Source: CAZGMC01 sp964526565
GTDB lineage: Bacteria > Pseudomonadota > Alphaproteobacteria > DSM-16000 > Inquilinaceae
Direction: 5' to 3'
Assembly: GCA_964526565.1 (NCBI GenBank)
Contig: CAZGMC010000105.1
Coordinates: 1-14,546 of the forward strand
DNA: 14,546 nt
Below the pieces are notes generated by a model, which saw only the letters and a list, made by a program, of their open reading frames with translations, ran no database searches and was not told the origin of the DNA. Positions 1 through 6,171 of this stretch are shown here, piece after piece. Each line of letters starts with the position of its first letter. Positions within the stretch are counted from its first letter, which is position 1. The translations under genes were made by a program, and so were the position numbers.

Positions 1-533
1 ACGCCCATGTCGTCGCACAGCAGGCGCAGGTCGCGGATGGTGCACAGATGGATGTTGGGCGTGTCGTACCACTGGTACGGCAGGCCGTAGGTGATCGGCA
101 TGCGCCCGCGCAGCAGCAGGCTGCAGCGCACGCGCCAGTAGCCGAAGTTCGGCACGCTGAGGATCGCCTGCCGGCCGATGCGCACCAGGCTGGCCAGCAC
201 CTCGCGCGGGTTGCGCACCGCCTGCAGCGTCTGGCTCAGCACGACGTAGTCGAAGGCGCCGTCGGGGAAATCGTCCAGGTCCGTGTCGGCATCGCCCTGG
301 ATCGCCGCGAGGCCGCGGCTGACGCAGGCGTGCACGCCGTCCATGGACAGCTCGATGCCGCGGCCGTCGACGCCCTTGGCATGCCAGAGGTAGTCGAGCA
401 GCTCGCCGTCACCGCAGCCGACGTCGAGCACGCGGCTGCCTGGTGCGACCATTTCCGAGATGATCCGCAGGTCGCTGCGGATGCCGTTGCCGGGCGGCGG
501 CAGCGTCGCCTGGGTCCCATCGTCGCGCGGCAT
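1..533 (-). CDS. metW: MetW, methionine biosynthesis methyltransferase-like protein (3' end beyond the window)
   Basis: This reading frame starts with ATG at 533 and stays open to the window edge, giving 177 residues without a stop. Family members are about 200-220 residues, so the last 20-40 are outside. Residues 35-45 form a class I SAM-binding motif (VLDVGCGDGEL). Downstream come the MetW-typical blocks FDYVVLSQTLQAVRNP, SVPNFGYWRVR and LPYQWYDTPNIH. Its ATG shares one base with the metX stop (TGATG on the minus strand), so translation of the two is probably coupled. MetW is known as the partner of MetX in proteobacteria and is needed for efficient acylation of homoserine; its own methyltransferase activity is not established. 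Identity rests on both motifs and context. Confidence 0.95.
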   Translation of the reverse strand, partial: MPRDDGTQATLPPPGNGIRSDLRIISEMVAPGSRVLDVGCGDGELLDYLWHAKGVDGRGIELSMDGVHACVSRGLAAIQGDADTDLDDFPDGAFDYVVLSQTLQAVRNPREVLASLVRIGRQAILSVPNFGYWRVRCSLLLRGRMPITYGLPYQWYDTPNIHLCTIRDLRLLCDDMG

Positions 534-1717
534 CACCCGCGCCTCCCCTGCAGGCCGCGATGTTCGGCCAGGCCGTCGAGGAAGCCGCGCAGCACGCGAT
601 GGAACTCCGGCTCCTCAAGCAGGAAGGCATCGTGGCCCTTGTCGCTCTCGACCTCGACGAAGCTGACGTTCGCGGCGACGGCGTTGAGCGCATGGACGAT
701 GGCACGACTCTCCGCCGTCGGGAACAGCCAGTCGCTGGAGAACGAGATCAGGCAGTACCGCGTCGGCGTGCCGCGGAAGGCGTCAGCCAGCCGGCCGCCG
801 TACTCCATGGCCAGGTCGAAATAATCCATGGCCCGCGTGATGTAGAGGTACGAGTTGGCGTCGAACCGGTCGACGAAGGTGATGCCCTGGTGGCGAAGAT
901 AGCTTTCCACCTGGAAGTCGGCATCGAAGCCGAAGCTCAGCACCTTTCGGTCCTGCAGGCTGCGTCCGAACTTGCGATGCAGGGCGGTCTCGGACAGGTA
1001 GGTGATGTGCGCCGCCATGCGCGCGACGGCCAGGCCGCGGATCGGCTGGACGCCGCGGGCATGGTAGTCGCCACCGTGCCAGTCCGGATCGCTCATGATG
1101 GCCTGGCGGCCGACCTCGTGGAAGGCGATGTTCTGGGCGGAGTGGCGCCACGACGTGGCGATCGGCACCGCGGCGTAGACCATGTCCGGATAGTTGGCTG
1201 CCCACTGCAGCACCTGCATGCCGCCCATGGACCCGCCCAGCACGCAGAACAGTTGCTCGATGCCCAGATGGTCGATCAGCAGTTTCTGCGCCCGCACCAT
1301 GTCGGCGATGGTAATGACCGGAAAGCTCAGCCCGTAGGGCCGGCCGGTGGCCGGGTCGATCTCCTGCGGCCCGGTGGTCCCCATGCAGCCGCCCAGCGTG
1401 TTGGCGCAGATGACGAAATAGCGGTTGGTGTCGAGCGGCAGCCCGGGGCCGACGAGCAGGTCCCACCAGCCCGCCTTGCCCGTCATCGGATGCGGCTCGG
1501 CGACGTACTGGTCGCCGGTCAGCGCATGGCAGACCAGGATGGCGTTGGAACGGTCGGCGTTGAGCGTGCCGTAGGTCGCGTAGGCCACGTTGAACGGCCC
1601 GAGGGATGCTCCGCTGTCGAGCGGCATGGGCCGGTCCGCGGCCAGCACGACCCTGTGGCCGGGCAGAGAGCGCCGGTCCGCGACCACGGCGGCGCCACGC
1701 GGGGCAGGGGCGTCCAT
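533..1717 (-). CDS. metX: MetX, homoserine O-acyltransferase (acetyl- or succinyl-)
   Basis: A 394-residue alpha/beta-hydrolase-fold enzyme of normal family length. It transfers an acyl group from acyl-CoA to L-homoserine, the first committed step of methionine synthesis in the cytoplasm. The nucleophile elbow is GGSMGGMQ with Ser163. The remaining triad members are Asp329 (SSDWLFP) and His362 (KGHDAFLLEEPEF). Other family blocks are CHALTGDQYVAE and NTLGGCMGTTGP. MetX proteins include both acetyl- and succinyl-transferases, and I cannot decide the acyl donor by eye. The ATG at 1717 is chosen because the family strand before LDSG (HRVVLAADRPMPLDSG) lies just inside it. An AAGGA sits rather far upstream (about 16 bases), so the ribosome site is weak. 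Divergent from the chorismate mutase operon and coupled to metW. Confidence 0.96.
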   Translation of the reverse strand: MDAPAPRGAAVVADRRSLPGHRVVLAADRPMPLDSGASLGPFNVAYATYGTLNADRSNAILVCHALTGDQYVAEPHPMTGKAGWWDLLVGPGLPLDTNRYFVICANTLGGCMGTTGPQEIDPATGRPYGLSFPVITIADMVRAQKLLIDHLGIEQLFCVLGGSMGGMQVLQWAANYPDMVYAAVPIATSWRHSAQNIAFHEVGRQAIMSDPDWHGGDYHARGVQPIRGLAVARMAAHITYLSETALHRKFGRSLQDRKVLSFGFDADFQVESYLRHQGITFVDRFDANSYLYITRAMDYFDLAMEYGGRLADAFRGTPTRYCLISFSSDWLFPTAESRAIVHALNAVAANVSFVEVESDKGHDAFLLEEPEFHRVLRGFLDGLAEHRGLQGRRG

Positions 1718-1759
1718 CGTCTCGGCTTACCGGTCCTTGCGGTGCGTTTGAGGGGGCAG

Positions 1760-1789
1760 TAGCTAGGAAGCGGCGGGCCGCGCTGTCAA
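1760..1789 (-). promoter_or_regulatory. candidate sigma-70 promoter for metX-metW
   Basis: Reading the minus strand, a perfect TTGACA (1784-1789) is followed after 18 bases by TAGCTA (1760-1765). This would start transcription about 35 bases before the metX ATG. The leader is too short for a large riboswitch. Only the -35 box is convincing; the -10 box matches weakly. Confidence 0.4.
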
Positions 1790-1811
1790 CCGTTTCTTTT
1801 CCAGGTTTTCT

Positions 1812-1840
1812 TTGATTTTGCGTGGGCCGCGCTCTAAACC
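1812..1840 (+). promoter_or_regulatory. candidate promoter for the chorismate mutase-hisC-tyrC operon
   Basis: The only AT-rich patch before the operon contains TTGATT (1812-1817), a 17-base spacer and TAAACC (1835-1840). This would give a leader of roughly 25 bases. Both boxes are partial matches, so the call is tentative. The first gene has no clear purine-rich ribosome site between here and its ATG at 1871. Confidence 0.3.
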
Positions 1841-1870
1841 TATCCGGCTTTCACGCAAGCCCGACCGATC

Positions 1871-2749
1871 ATGTCACTGCGAGACCCGTCGCTCGACGCC
1901 CTGCGTCAGGACATCGACCAAATCGACGATGCCATCCACGATCTCCTGATGCGACGTTGCGAGGTCGTGGAGCGCATCGCACAGATCAAGGGAAAAGGCA
2001 GGCCGTTCATGCGGCCGGGCCGCGAAGCCACGATTCTGCGCCGCCTCGCCGATCGGCACCAGGGATCCTTCCCGCTGCCCGTGCTGATCCGCATCTGGCG
2101 CGAGATGCTGGCCGCCTTCACCCTGCTGCAGGGACCGTTCGCCGTGGCCGTGCACGCGCCGGAGGACGAGCGCGACCTGTGGGACGTCGCCCGCAACATG
2201 TACGGCAGCAGCACGCCAATGATCGCCGTGACCCAGGCGCTGCCGGCGGTGCGCGCCGTGCTCGACGGCACGGCCACGGTGGCCGTGGTGCCATGGCCCG
2301 ACGAGCGCGACCGCGACCCGTGGTGGCGGGCCCTGATGTCGGAGGACGCCAAGACGCCGCGGGTCATCGCCCGCCTGCCGTTCGTCGTGACGCCACGCGG
2401 CAACGGGCCGAAGGGGCTGGCCGTCGCCCAGATCGCGCACGAGGCGACCGGCGATGACCATACCCTGGTCGCCGTCGAGATGGCCGAGCCGGTCAGCCGC
2501 GGCCGTTTCAAGGAGGCGCTGGAGGCGGCCGGCCTGCCGCCGGTGGCGTTCTGGAGCGGCGGCCCGGAGCAGGAGGGCGACAGCCCCATCCAGCTCGTCG
2601 AGGTGGCGGACTTCGTTGCCGCCGCTGACCCGCGGCTCGGCCGACTGATCGACCGCCTCGGCCAGACCGCCCGGCGGGCCATGCCCATCGGCGGCTTCGC
2701 CATGCCCCTCGTCGTCGACGACTCGGCCGTGGAGGTGCGCCGCGGATGA
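1871..2749 (+). CDS. chorismate mutase (AroQ class) with a vestigial prephenate dehydratase/ACT-like C-terminus
   Basis: A 292-residue protein. Residues 7-88 are an AroQ-type chorismate mutase domain that converts chorismate to prephenate. By comparison with E. coli P-protein, the matching active-site positions are Arg12, Arg29, Lys40, Arg51, Glu52 and Gln87. The E. coli Asp48 falls in an RPG turn and Ser84 is Phe. Residues 90-172 resemble one lobe of prephenate dehydratase (LDGTATVAVVPWPDE parallels the VVPIENS block). However, the second lobe is missing, and the catalytic Thr-Arg-Phe motif appears as Leu-Pro-Phe (169-171). Residues 195-280 have the spacing of an ACT regulatory domain. Dehydratase activity is therefore unlikely. 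It is the first gene of the operon and overlaps the aminotransferase gene by ATGA, which supports a role in tyrosine supply. The gene lacks an obvious Shine-Dalgarno. Confidence 0.88.
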   Translation: MSLRDPSLDALRQDIDQIDDAIHDLLMRRCEVVERIAQIKGKGRPFMRPGREATILRRLADRHQGSFPLPVLIRIWREMLAAFTLLQGPFAVAVHAPEDERDLWDVARNMYGSSTPMIAVTQALPAVRAVLDGTATVAVVPWPDERDRDPWWRALMSEDAKTPRVIARLPFVVTPRGNGPKGLAVAQIAHEATGDDHTLVAVEMAEPVSRGRFKEALEAAGLPPVAFWSGGPEQEGDSPIQLVEVADFVAAADPRLGRLIDRLGQTARRAMPIGGFAMPLVVDDSAVEVRRG

Positions 2750-3867
2750 CGGGCCCCACGCCCCGGCCGGGCATTCTCGGCGTTGAGCCCTATGTGGGCG
2801 GCGAGGCCACGGCCCCGGCGGCGCGGCTGATTCGGCTTGCCTCGAACGAGAGCGCGCTGGGCGCCAGCCCGCGCGCCGCGGCGGCCTATCGCGCGACCGC
2901 CGCCACGCTGCACCGCTATCCCGACGGCGGCGCCGTGGCGTTGCGCGAGGCGCTGGGCCGGCGCCACGGGCTGGACCCGGCGCGCATCGTCTGCGGCGCC
3001 GGCTCCGACGAGCTGATCGCCCTGCTGATCAAGAGCTATGCCGGACCGGGCGACGAGGTGCTGTACAGCCGCCACGGCTTCCTGATGTACCCGATCGGCG
3101 CCAGAACAGCCGGGGCGACGCCGCTGGCGGCGCCGGAGAGAGGGCTGCGCGCCGACGTCGACGCGCTGCTGGACCGGGTCGGGCCGCACACCCGGCTGGT
3201 GTTCATCGCCAACCCCAACAACCCGACCGGCAGCTTCCTGACGGCGGAGGAACTGGAGCGGCTGCACGCCGGCCTGCCCGAGCACGTGCTGCTGGTCGTC
3301 GACGCGGCCTATGCCGAATACATCACGCGCAACGACTATGCCGATGGTGCCGCGCTGGCCGGACGCGTTGGCAACGTCGTCATGCTGCGCACGTTCTCCA
3401 AGATCCATGGCCTGGCGGCACTGCGCCTGGGTTGGGCCTACTGCCCGGCGGCGGTGGCCGACGTGCTGAACCGGGTGCGCGGGCCGTTCAATGTCGGCGC
3501 TCCGGCCCAGGCGGCCGGCATCGCCGCGGTCGAGGACGTGGCCTTCACCGACCTGAACCGCGCCCACAACGACTACTGGCGGGACTGGACGGCGGCGGCG
3601 CTTCACGACCTGGGTCTGATCGTGCACCCGGCGGTCGCCAACTTCCTGCTGGTCGATTTCACCGCTCCCGCCGCCGATGGTGGCTGCCGCGCCGATCCGG
3701 CGGCGCGGGCCGAGGCGGCGCGCGCCTTCCTGAAGGCGCGCGGCATCCTGGTGCGCCAGATGGGCGCCTACGGGCTGCCACACTGCCTGCGTTTCAGCAT
3801 CGGCACGGCCGAGGAGATGCCCGAGGTCGCCGCCGCCGTCGCCGAGTTCCTGGACAGACCGCAATGA
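2746..3867 (+). CDS. hisC: HisC-type aminotransferase (histidinol-phosphate and/or aromatic amino acid aminotransferase)
   Basis: A 373-residue fold-type I, PLP-dependent aminotransferase of normal HisC length. Visible landmarks are NESALGASP near the N-terminus, the substrate/PLP motif ANPNNPTG (155-162), Asp186 and Tyr189 in VDAAYAEY, the PLP-binding Lys219 in TFSKIHGLAALRLGW with Arg227, and the carboxylate-binding Arg349 (HCLRFSIG). HisC enzymes act on imidazole-acetol phosphate in histidine synthesis; several also transaminate prephenate, phenylpyruvate or hydroxyphenylpyruvate. Lying between chorismate mutase and TyrC, with 4-base ATGA overlaps on both sides, it probably serves tyrosine/phenylalanine synthesis, perhaps in addition to histidine. 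A hisC beside tyrC is known from other proteobacteria such as Zymomonas. Family is certain; preferred substrate is inferred from context. Confidence 0.92.
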   Translation: MTGPTPRPGILGVEPYVGGEATAPAARLIRLASNESALGASPRAAAAYRATAATLHRYPDGGAVALREALGRRHGLDPARIVCGAGSDELIALLIKSYAGPGDEVLYSRHGFLMYPIGARTAGATPLAAPERGLRADVDALLDRVGPHTRLVFIANPNNPTGSFLTAEELERLHAGLPEHVLLVVDAAYAEYITRNDYADGAALAGRVGNVVMLRTFSKIHGLAALRLGWAYCPAAVADVLNRVRGPFNVGAPAQAAGIAAVEDVAFTDLNRAHNDYWRDWTAAALHDLGLIVHPAVANFLLVDFTAPAADGGCRADPAARAEAARAFLKARGILVRQMGAYGLPHCLRFSIGTAEEMPEVAAAVAEFLDRPQ

Positions 3868-4751
3868 CCGAGCCGCCCGTCTTCCGTCGCCTGTGCCTGA
3901 TCGGCATGGGCCTGATCGGCTCGTCGGTGGCACGCGCGGCGCGGCAGCGCGGCCTGGCCGGCGAGATCGTCGCTCATGCGCGTTCGCCGGACACGCGGGC
4001 CACGGTGCAGGATCTCGGCCTTGCCGAGCGGGTCGAGGCCGCCCCGGCGGCCGCCGCCGACGGGGCGGACTGCGTCATGCTGTGCTCGCCCCTGGGCACC
4101 TATGGCGCGCTGGTCAAGCGCATCGCCCCGGTGCTGGCGCCGGGTACGATCCTGACCGACGTCGGCTCGGTCAAGGGCTGCGTGGTGCGCGACGTCGGCC
4201 CGCTGGTGCCGTCCGGCGTGCACTTCGTACCGGGTCATCCCATCGCCGGTACCGAGCTTTCCGGCCCGGAAGCCGGCTTCGCCGAGCTGTTCGAGGGGCG
4301 CTGGTGCATCCTGACACCGCCGCCGGGAACGGATCGCGCTGCGGTTGACAAAGTTGCGGCGCTGTGGCACGGCATGGGCTCGATGATCGAGGAGATGTCG
4401 CATGAGCACCATGACCGGGTGCTGGCCATCACCTCGCACCTGCCGCACCTCATCGCCTACACCATCGTCGGCACGGCGACCGACCTGGCCGACGACATCA
4501 AGGCCGAGGTCATCAAGTTCTCCGCCAGCGGCTTTCGCGACTTCACCCGCATCGCCGCGTCCGACCCGGTGATGTGGCGTGACATCTTCCTGAACAACAA
4601 GGAAGCGGCGCTGGAGATCATGCAGCGCTTCTCCGAGGACCTGACCGCCCTGCAGCGCGCCATCCGCCGCGGCGAGGGCGACACCCTGGAGGCGCTGTTC
4701 ACCCGCACCCGCGACATCCGCCGCCGGATCGTGGAAGCGAAGCAGGCCTGA
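3864..4751 (+). CDS. tyrC: TyrC/TyrA-type prephenate or cyclohexadienyl dehydrogenase
   Basis: A 295-residue protein starting at the ATG that overlaps the hisC stop (ATGA). The frame stays open far upstream, but that extension only shadows hisC. It oxidatively decarboxylates prephenate to 4-hydroxyphenylpyruvate, or arogenate to tyrosine. The dinucleotide-binding loop is GMGLIGSS (14-21). Further family blocks are LCSPLGTY, ILTDVGSVK, GHPIAGTELSGPEAGF with the catalytic-type His125, SHEHHDRVLAITSHLPHLIAY and SASGFRDFTRIA. There is no ACT domain or fused mutase, so it is the simple monofunctional form. After the second strand the sequence is AHARSPDT, with no acidic residue where NAD-specific enzymes usually have one, so use of NADP is possible; this is inference. 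Last gene of the operon, followed by a probable terminator. Confidence 0.93.
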   Translation: MTEPPVFRRLCLIGMGLIGSSVARAARQRGLAGEIVAHARSPDTRATVQDLGLAERVEAAPAAAADGADCVMLCSPLGTYGALVKRIAPVLAPGTILTDVGSVKGCVVRDVGPLVPSGVHFVPGHPIAGTELSGPEAGFAELFEGRWCILTPPPGTDRAAVDKVAALWHGMGSMIEEMSHEHHDRVLAITSHLPHLIAYTIVGTATDLADDIKAEVIKFSASGFRDFTRIAASDPVMWRDIFLNNKEAALEIMQRFSEDLTALQRAIRRGEGDTLEALFTRTRDIRRRIVEAKQA

Positions 4752-4777
4752 GGGGGAAGCAAGCCCGGGCCTTTTCC
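4744..4777 (+). terminator. probable rho-independent terminator of the tyrC operon
   Basis: AGGCC (4744-4748), which overlaps the tyrC stop, can pair with GGCCT (4768-4772). An inner GGG/CCC pairing is also possible, and TTTT (4772-4775) follows. The stem is imperfect with a sizeable loop. The position directly at the end of the operon, facing a convergent gene, supports it. Confidence 0.45.
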
Positions 4778-4805
4778 GCTGACAGTCATTCTTCACTAAA
4801 ATTGA

Positions 4806-4925
4806 GTCATTCCCGCGAAGGCGGGAACCTCGACGACGAGCAGGAGAACACTGCCGCGATCCGAAACCGGATGGCTGCAGCAATTGGAACGACTCCATCG
4901 AGGTCCCCGCTTGCGCGGGGATGAC
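4806..4925. repeat. REPIN-like element: two inverted REP-type hairpins, 120 bp
   Basis: Two arms of about 30 bases (4806-4835 and 4896-4925) are inverted copies of each other. On its own sense strand each begins GTCATYCCCGCG and contains a short hairpin: TTCCCGC-gaag-GCGGGAA at 4810-4827 and TCCCCGC-ttgc-GCGGGGA at 4904-4921. Both arms continue into ACCTCGA. The 60-base centre holds a small palindrome, ATCCG-aaac-CGGAT (4859-4872). The arms differ at a few bases, and some of these are paired changes that keep the stems. It lies between the convergent tyrC and DUF2125 genes. This form matches the REP/REPIN class of intergenic repeats, moved elsewhere by RAYT-type transposases. No such gene is present here. 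Confidence 0.75.
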
Positions 4926-4997
4926 ATCGGGTGTGGTGGCGGCACCACAGCAATTTTTGGCGAATATTCGCCGCACTTCGAGCCCGGGCCGCCTGGC

Positions 4998-6029
4998 CTA
5001 GAACACCATTGGCGGCGGCACCTCGGGCCAGCGGATGTAGGGCAGGCGGCCGGGCAGCGGAAGGGGGCCGAGCGACACCTGCCGGTCGGCGATGCGCAGG
5101 GGCAGGGCCGGCCCGCCATCCCCGTCGGCCGGCGCGGAAAACATGCCGAGCCCGAGTCGAACCAGGGCCGACTGGTTGCCGCCCACGAGCCCGGCCTCCT
5201 CCAGCGCCGAGACGATGCTGTCGAACCCCTGCACCCGCGCCGTCAGCCGACCCGCCGGCTGGAGGTTGCGGTCGAGCGTCAGGACACCGTCGCCGCTGGC
5301 CGCCAGGGCTCCCCAGACCAGCTCGAAGCGCTCGACCTGCAGCTCGCCGCCGGCGTCGCGCCAGGCGGCCACCAACGGCTCGTAGACCGCCGGCGGCAGC
5401 GGCCCGCTGAGGACCACGTCGGCACCGACCCGGTCGATCGTGTCGGAAAACCCGGCCAGCGGCACCTCGGGCAGCGTGACGGCGGTGGCTTCGGCAGCGA
5501 TGCCCAGTGGCCCGGCCGGATCCGGCTGGATCATCGTCAGGTCGATCCGGTCGATTGTCGTCGCCCGGGCGCTCCCCGACTCGACGGCCACGTCGAACAG
5601 CGACAGATCGATCGCGTTGAAGCCGCCGCGCATGCGGGCGTCGAGCGTGCCGCTGCCGCGCGCCGCGGTCACCTCGGCCGGCGGCGCGCCCGGCGGCGTC
5701 GGCAGGGTGACCTGCACGCCGTCGTCGAGAACGAACTCGACATGGGTCGGCGCCCAGACGGCGGCCCGGCCGCGCAGGCCGCCAGCCTGGACGACGACGC
5801 CGTCCGCGTGACGCACGAAGATCCGTTCGGCCGCCGCGTCGAGCGAGAAGGGAAAACCGCTGACGCCGAGCGCGCCCAGCGTCACCTCGCCCCCGCGCGC
5901 CTGCTGCTCGGCCACCGCCTCGTCGATGCGGCCGCGCACCATGGATGAGGCGTACAGCCAGATGCCGGTGTATGCCACGATCAGCACGACCATGACGGCA
6001 GCCAGAATGACAAGCCAGCGTCGGCGCAT
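4998..6029 (-). CDS. DUF2125 family protein, single N-terminal membrane anchor
   Basis: A 343-residue protein. The start at 6029 is chosen over an in-frame ATG at 6101 because GAGGAG lies 9 bases before it, while the upstream ATG has no ribosome site. The N-terminus is MRRRW followed by a hydrophobic stretch (residues about 5-27), which fits an uncleaved signal anchor. The rest would be in the periplasm. The GVSGFPFSLDAAAERI block after about 50 residues, the repeated beta-strand pattern and the total length match DUF2125, a family I know from alphaproteobacteria. Its function is unknown. It ends about 250 bases from the convergent tyrC terminus and lies downstream of the peptide-binding protein gene on the same strand, with a hairpin between them. 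Confidence 0.85.
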   Translation of the reverse strand: MRRRWLVILAAVMVVLIVAYTGIWLYASSMVRGRIDEAVAEQQARGGEVTLGALGVSGFPFSLDAAAERIFVRHADGVVVQAGGLRGRAAVWAPTHVEFVLDDGVQVTLPTPPGAPPAEVTAARGSGTLDARMRGGFNAIDLSLFDVAVESGSARATTIDRIDLTMIQPDPAGPLGIAAEATAVTLPEVPLAGFSDTIDRVGADVVLSGPLPPAVYEPLVAAWRDAGGELQVERFELVWGALAASGDGVLTLDRNLQPAGRLTARVQGFDSIVSALEEAGLVGGNQSALVRLGLGMFSAPADGDGGPALPLRIADRQVSLGPLPLPGRLPYIRWPEVPPPMVF

Positions 6030-6117
6030 GGGCGGGTGCTCCTCGAACCGCGGCGGCGCAATCGACCACCGGCGCGCAAGAAACGCAAGCATTGTGGTCA
6101 TAGCGCGGCAGCGCCAA

Positions 6118-6146
6118 GCCCCGCCGCGGCATCAATGCAGCGGGGC
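6118..6146 (-). terminator. hairpin after the YejA-like gene, possible terminator
   Basis: On the minus strand GCCCCGCTGC pairs with GCGGCGGGGC (10 base pairs including one G-T pair) around a 9-base loop, 26 bases after the stop of the binding-protein gene. Only TT follows, so it may be a weak terminator or an RNA-stabilising hairpin. Confidence 0.4.
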
Positions 6147-6171
6147 GGCAATAGCGCCGGCCGTCGCGCGC

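Noticed and set aside
560..1762. Plus-strand open frame of 400 codons opposite metX
   Set aside because: MetX has all of its catalytic motifs on the minus strand; the plus frame has none and lacks a ribosome site.
1718..1790. SAM-II riboswitch before metX
   Set aside because: Such elements are common before met genes in alphaproteobacteria. Here the leader is only about 35 bases and lacks the conserved loop sequences of that class.
1906..3933. Minus-strand open frame of 675 codons opposite chorismate mutase and hisC
   Set aside because: It is antisense to two well-recognised overlapping genes, has Arg/Gly/Gln-rich low-complexity sequence and no family motif. Long antisense frames are common at this GC content.
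5000..6101. DUF2125 start at 6101
   Set aside because: There is no ribosome site before it, whereas the ATG at 6029 has GAGGAG 9 bases upstream and begins with a typical Arg-rich membrane anchor.
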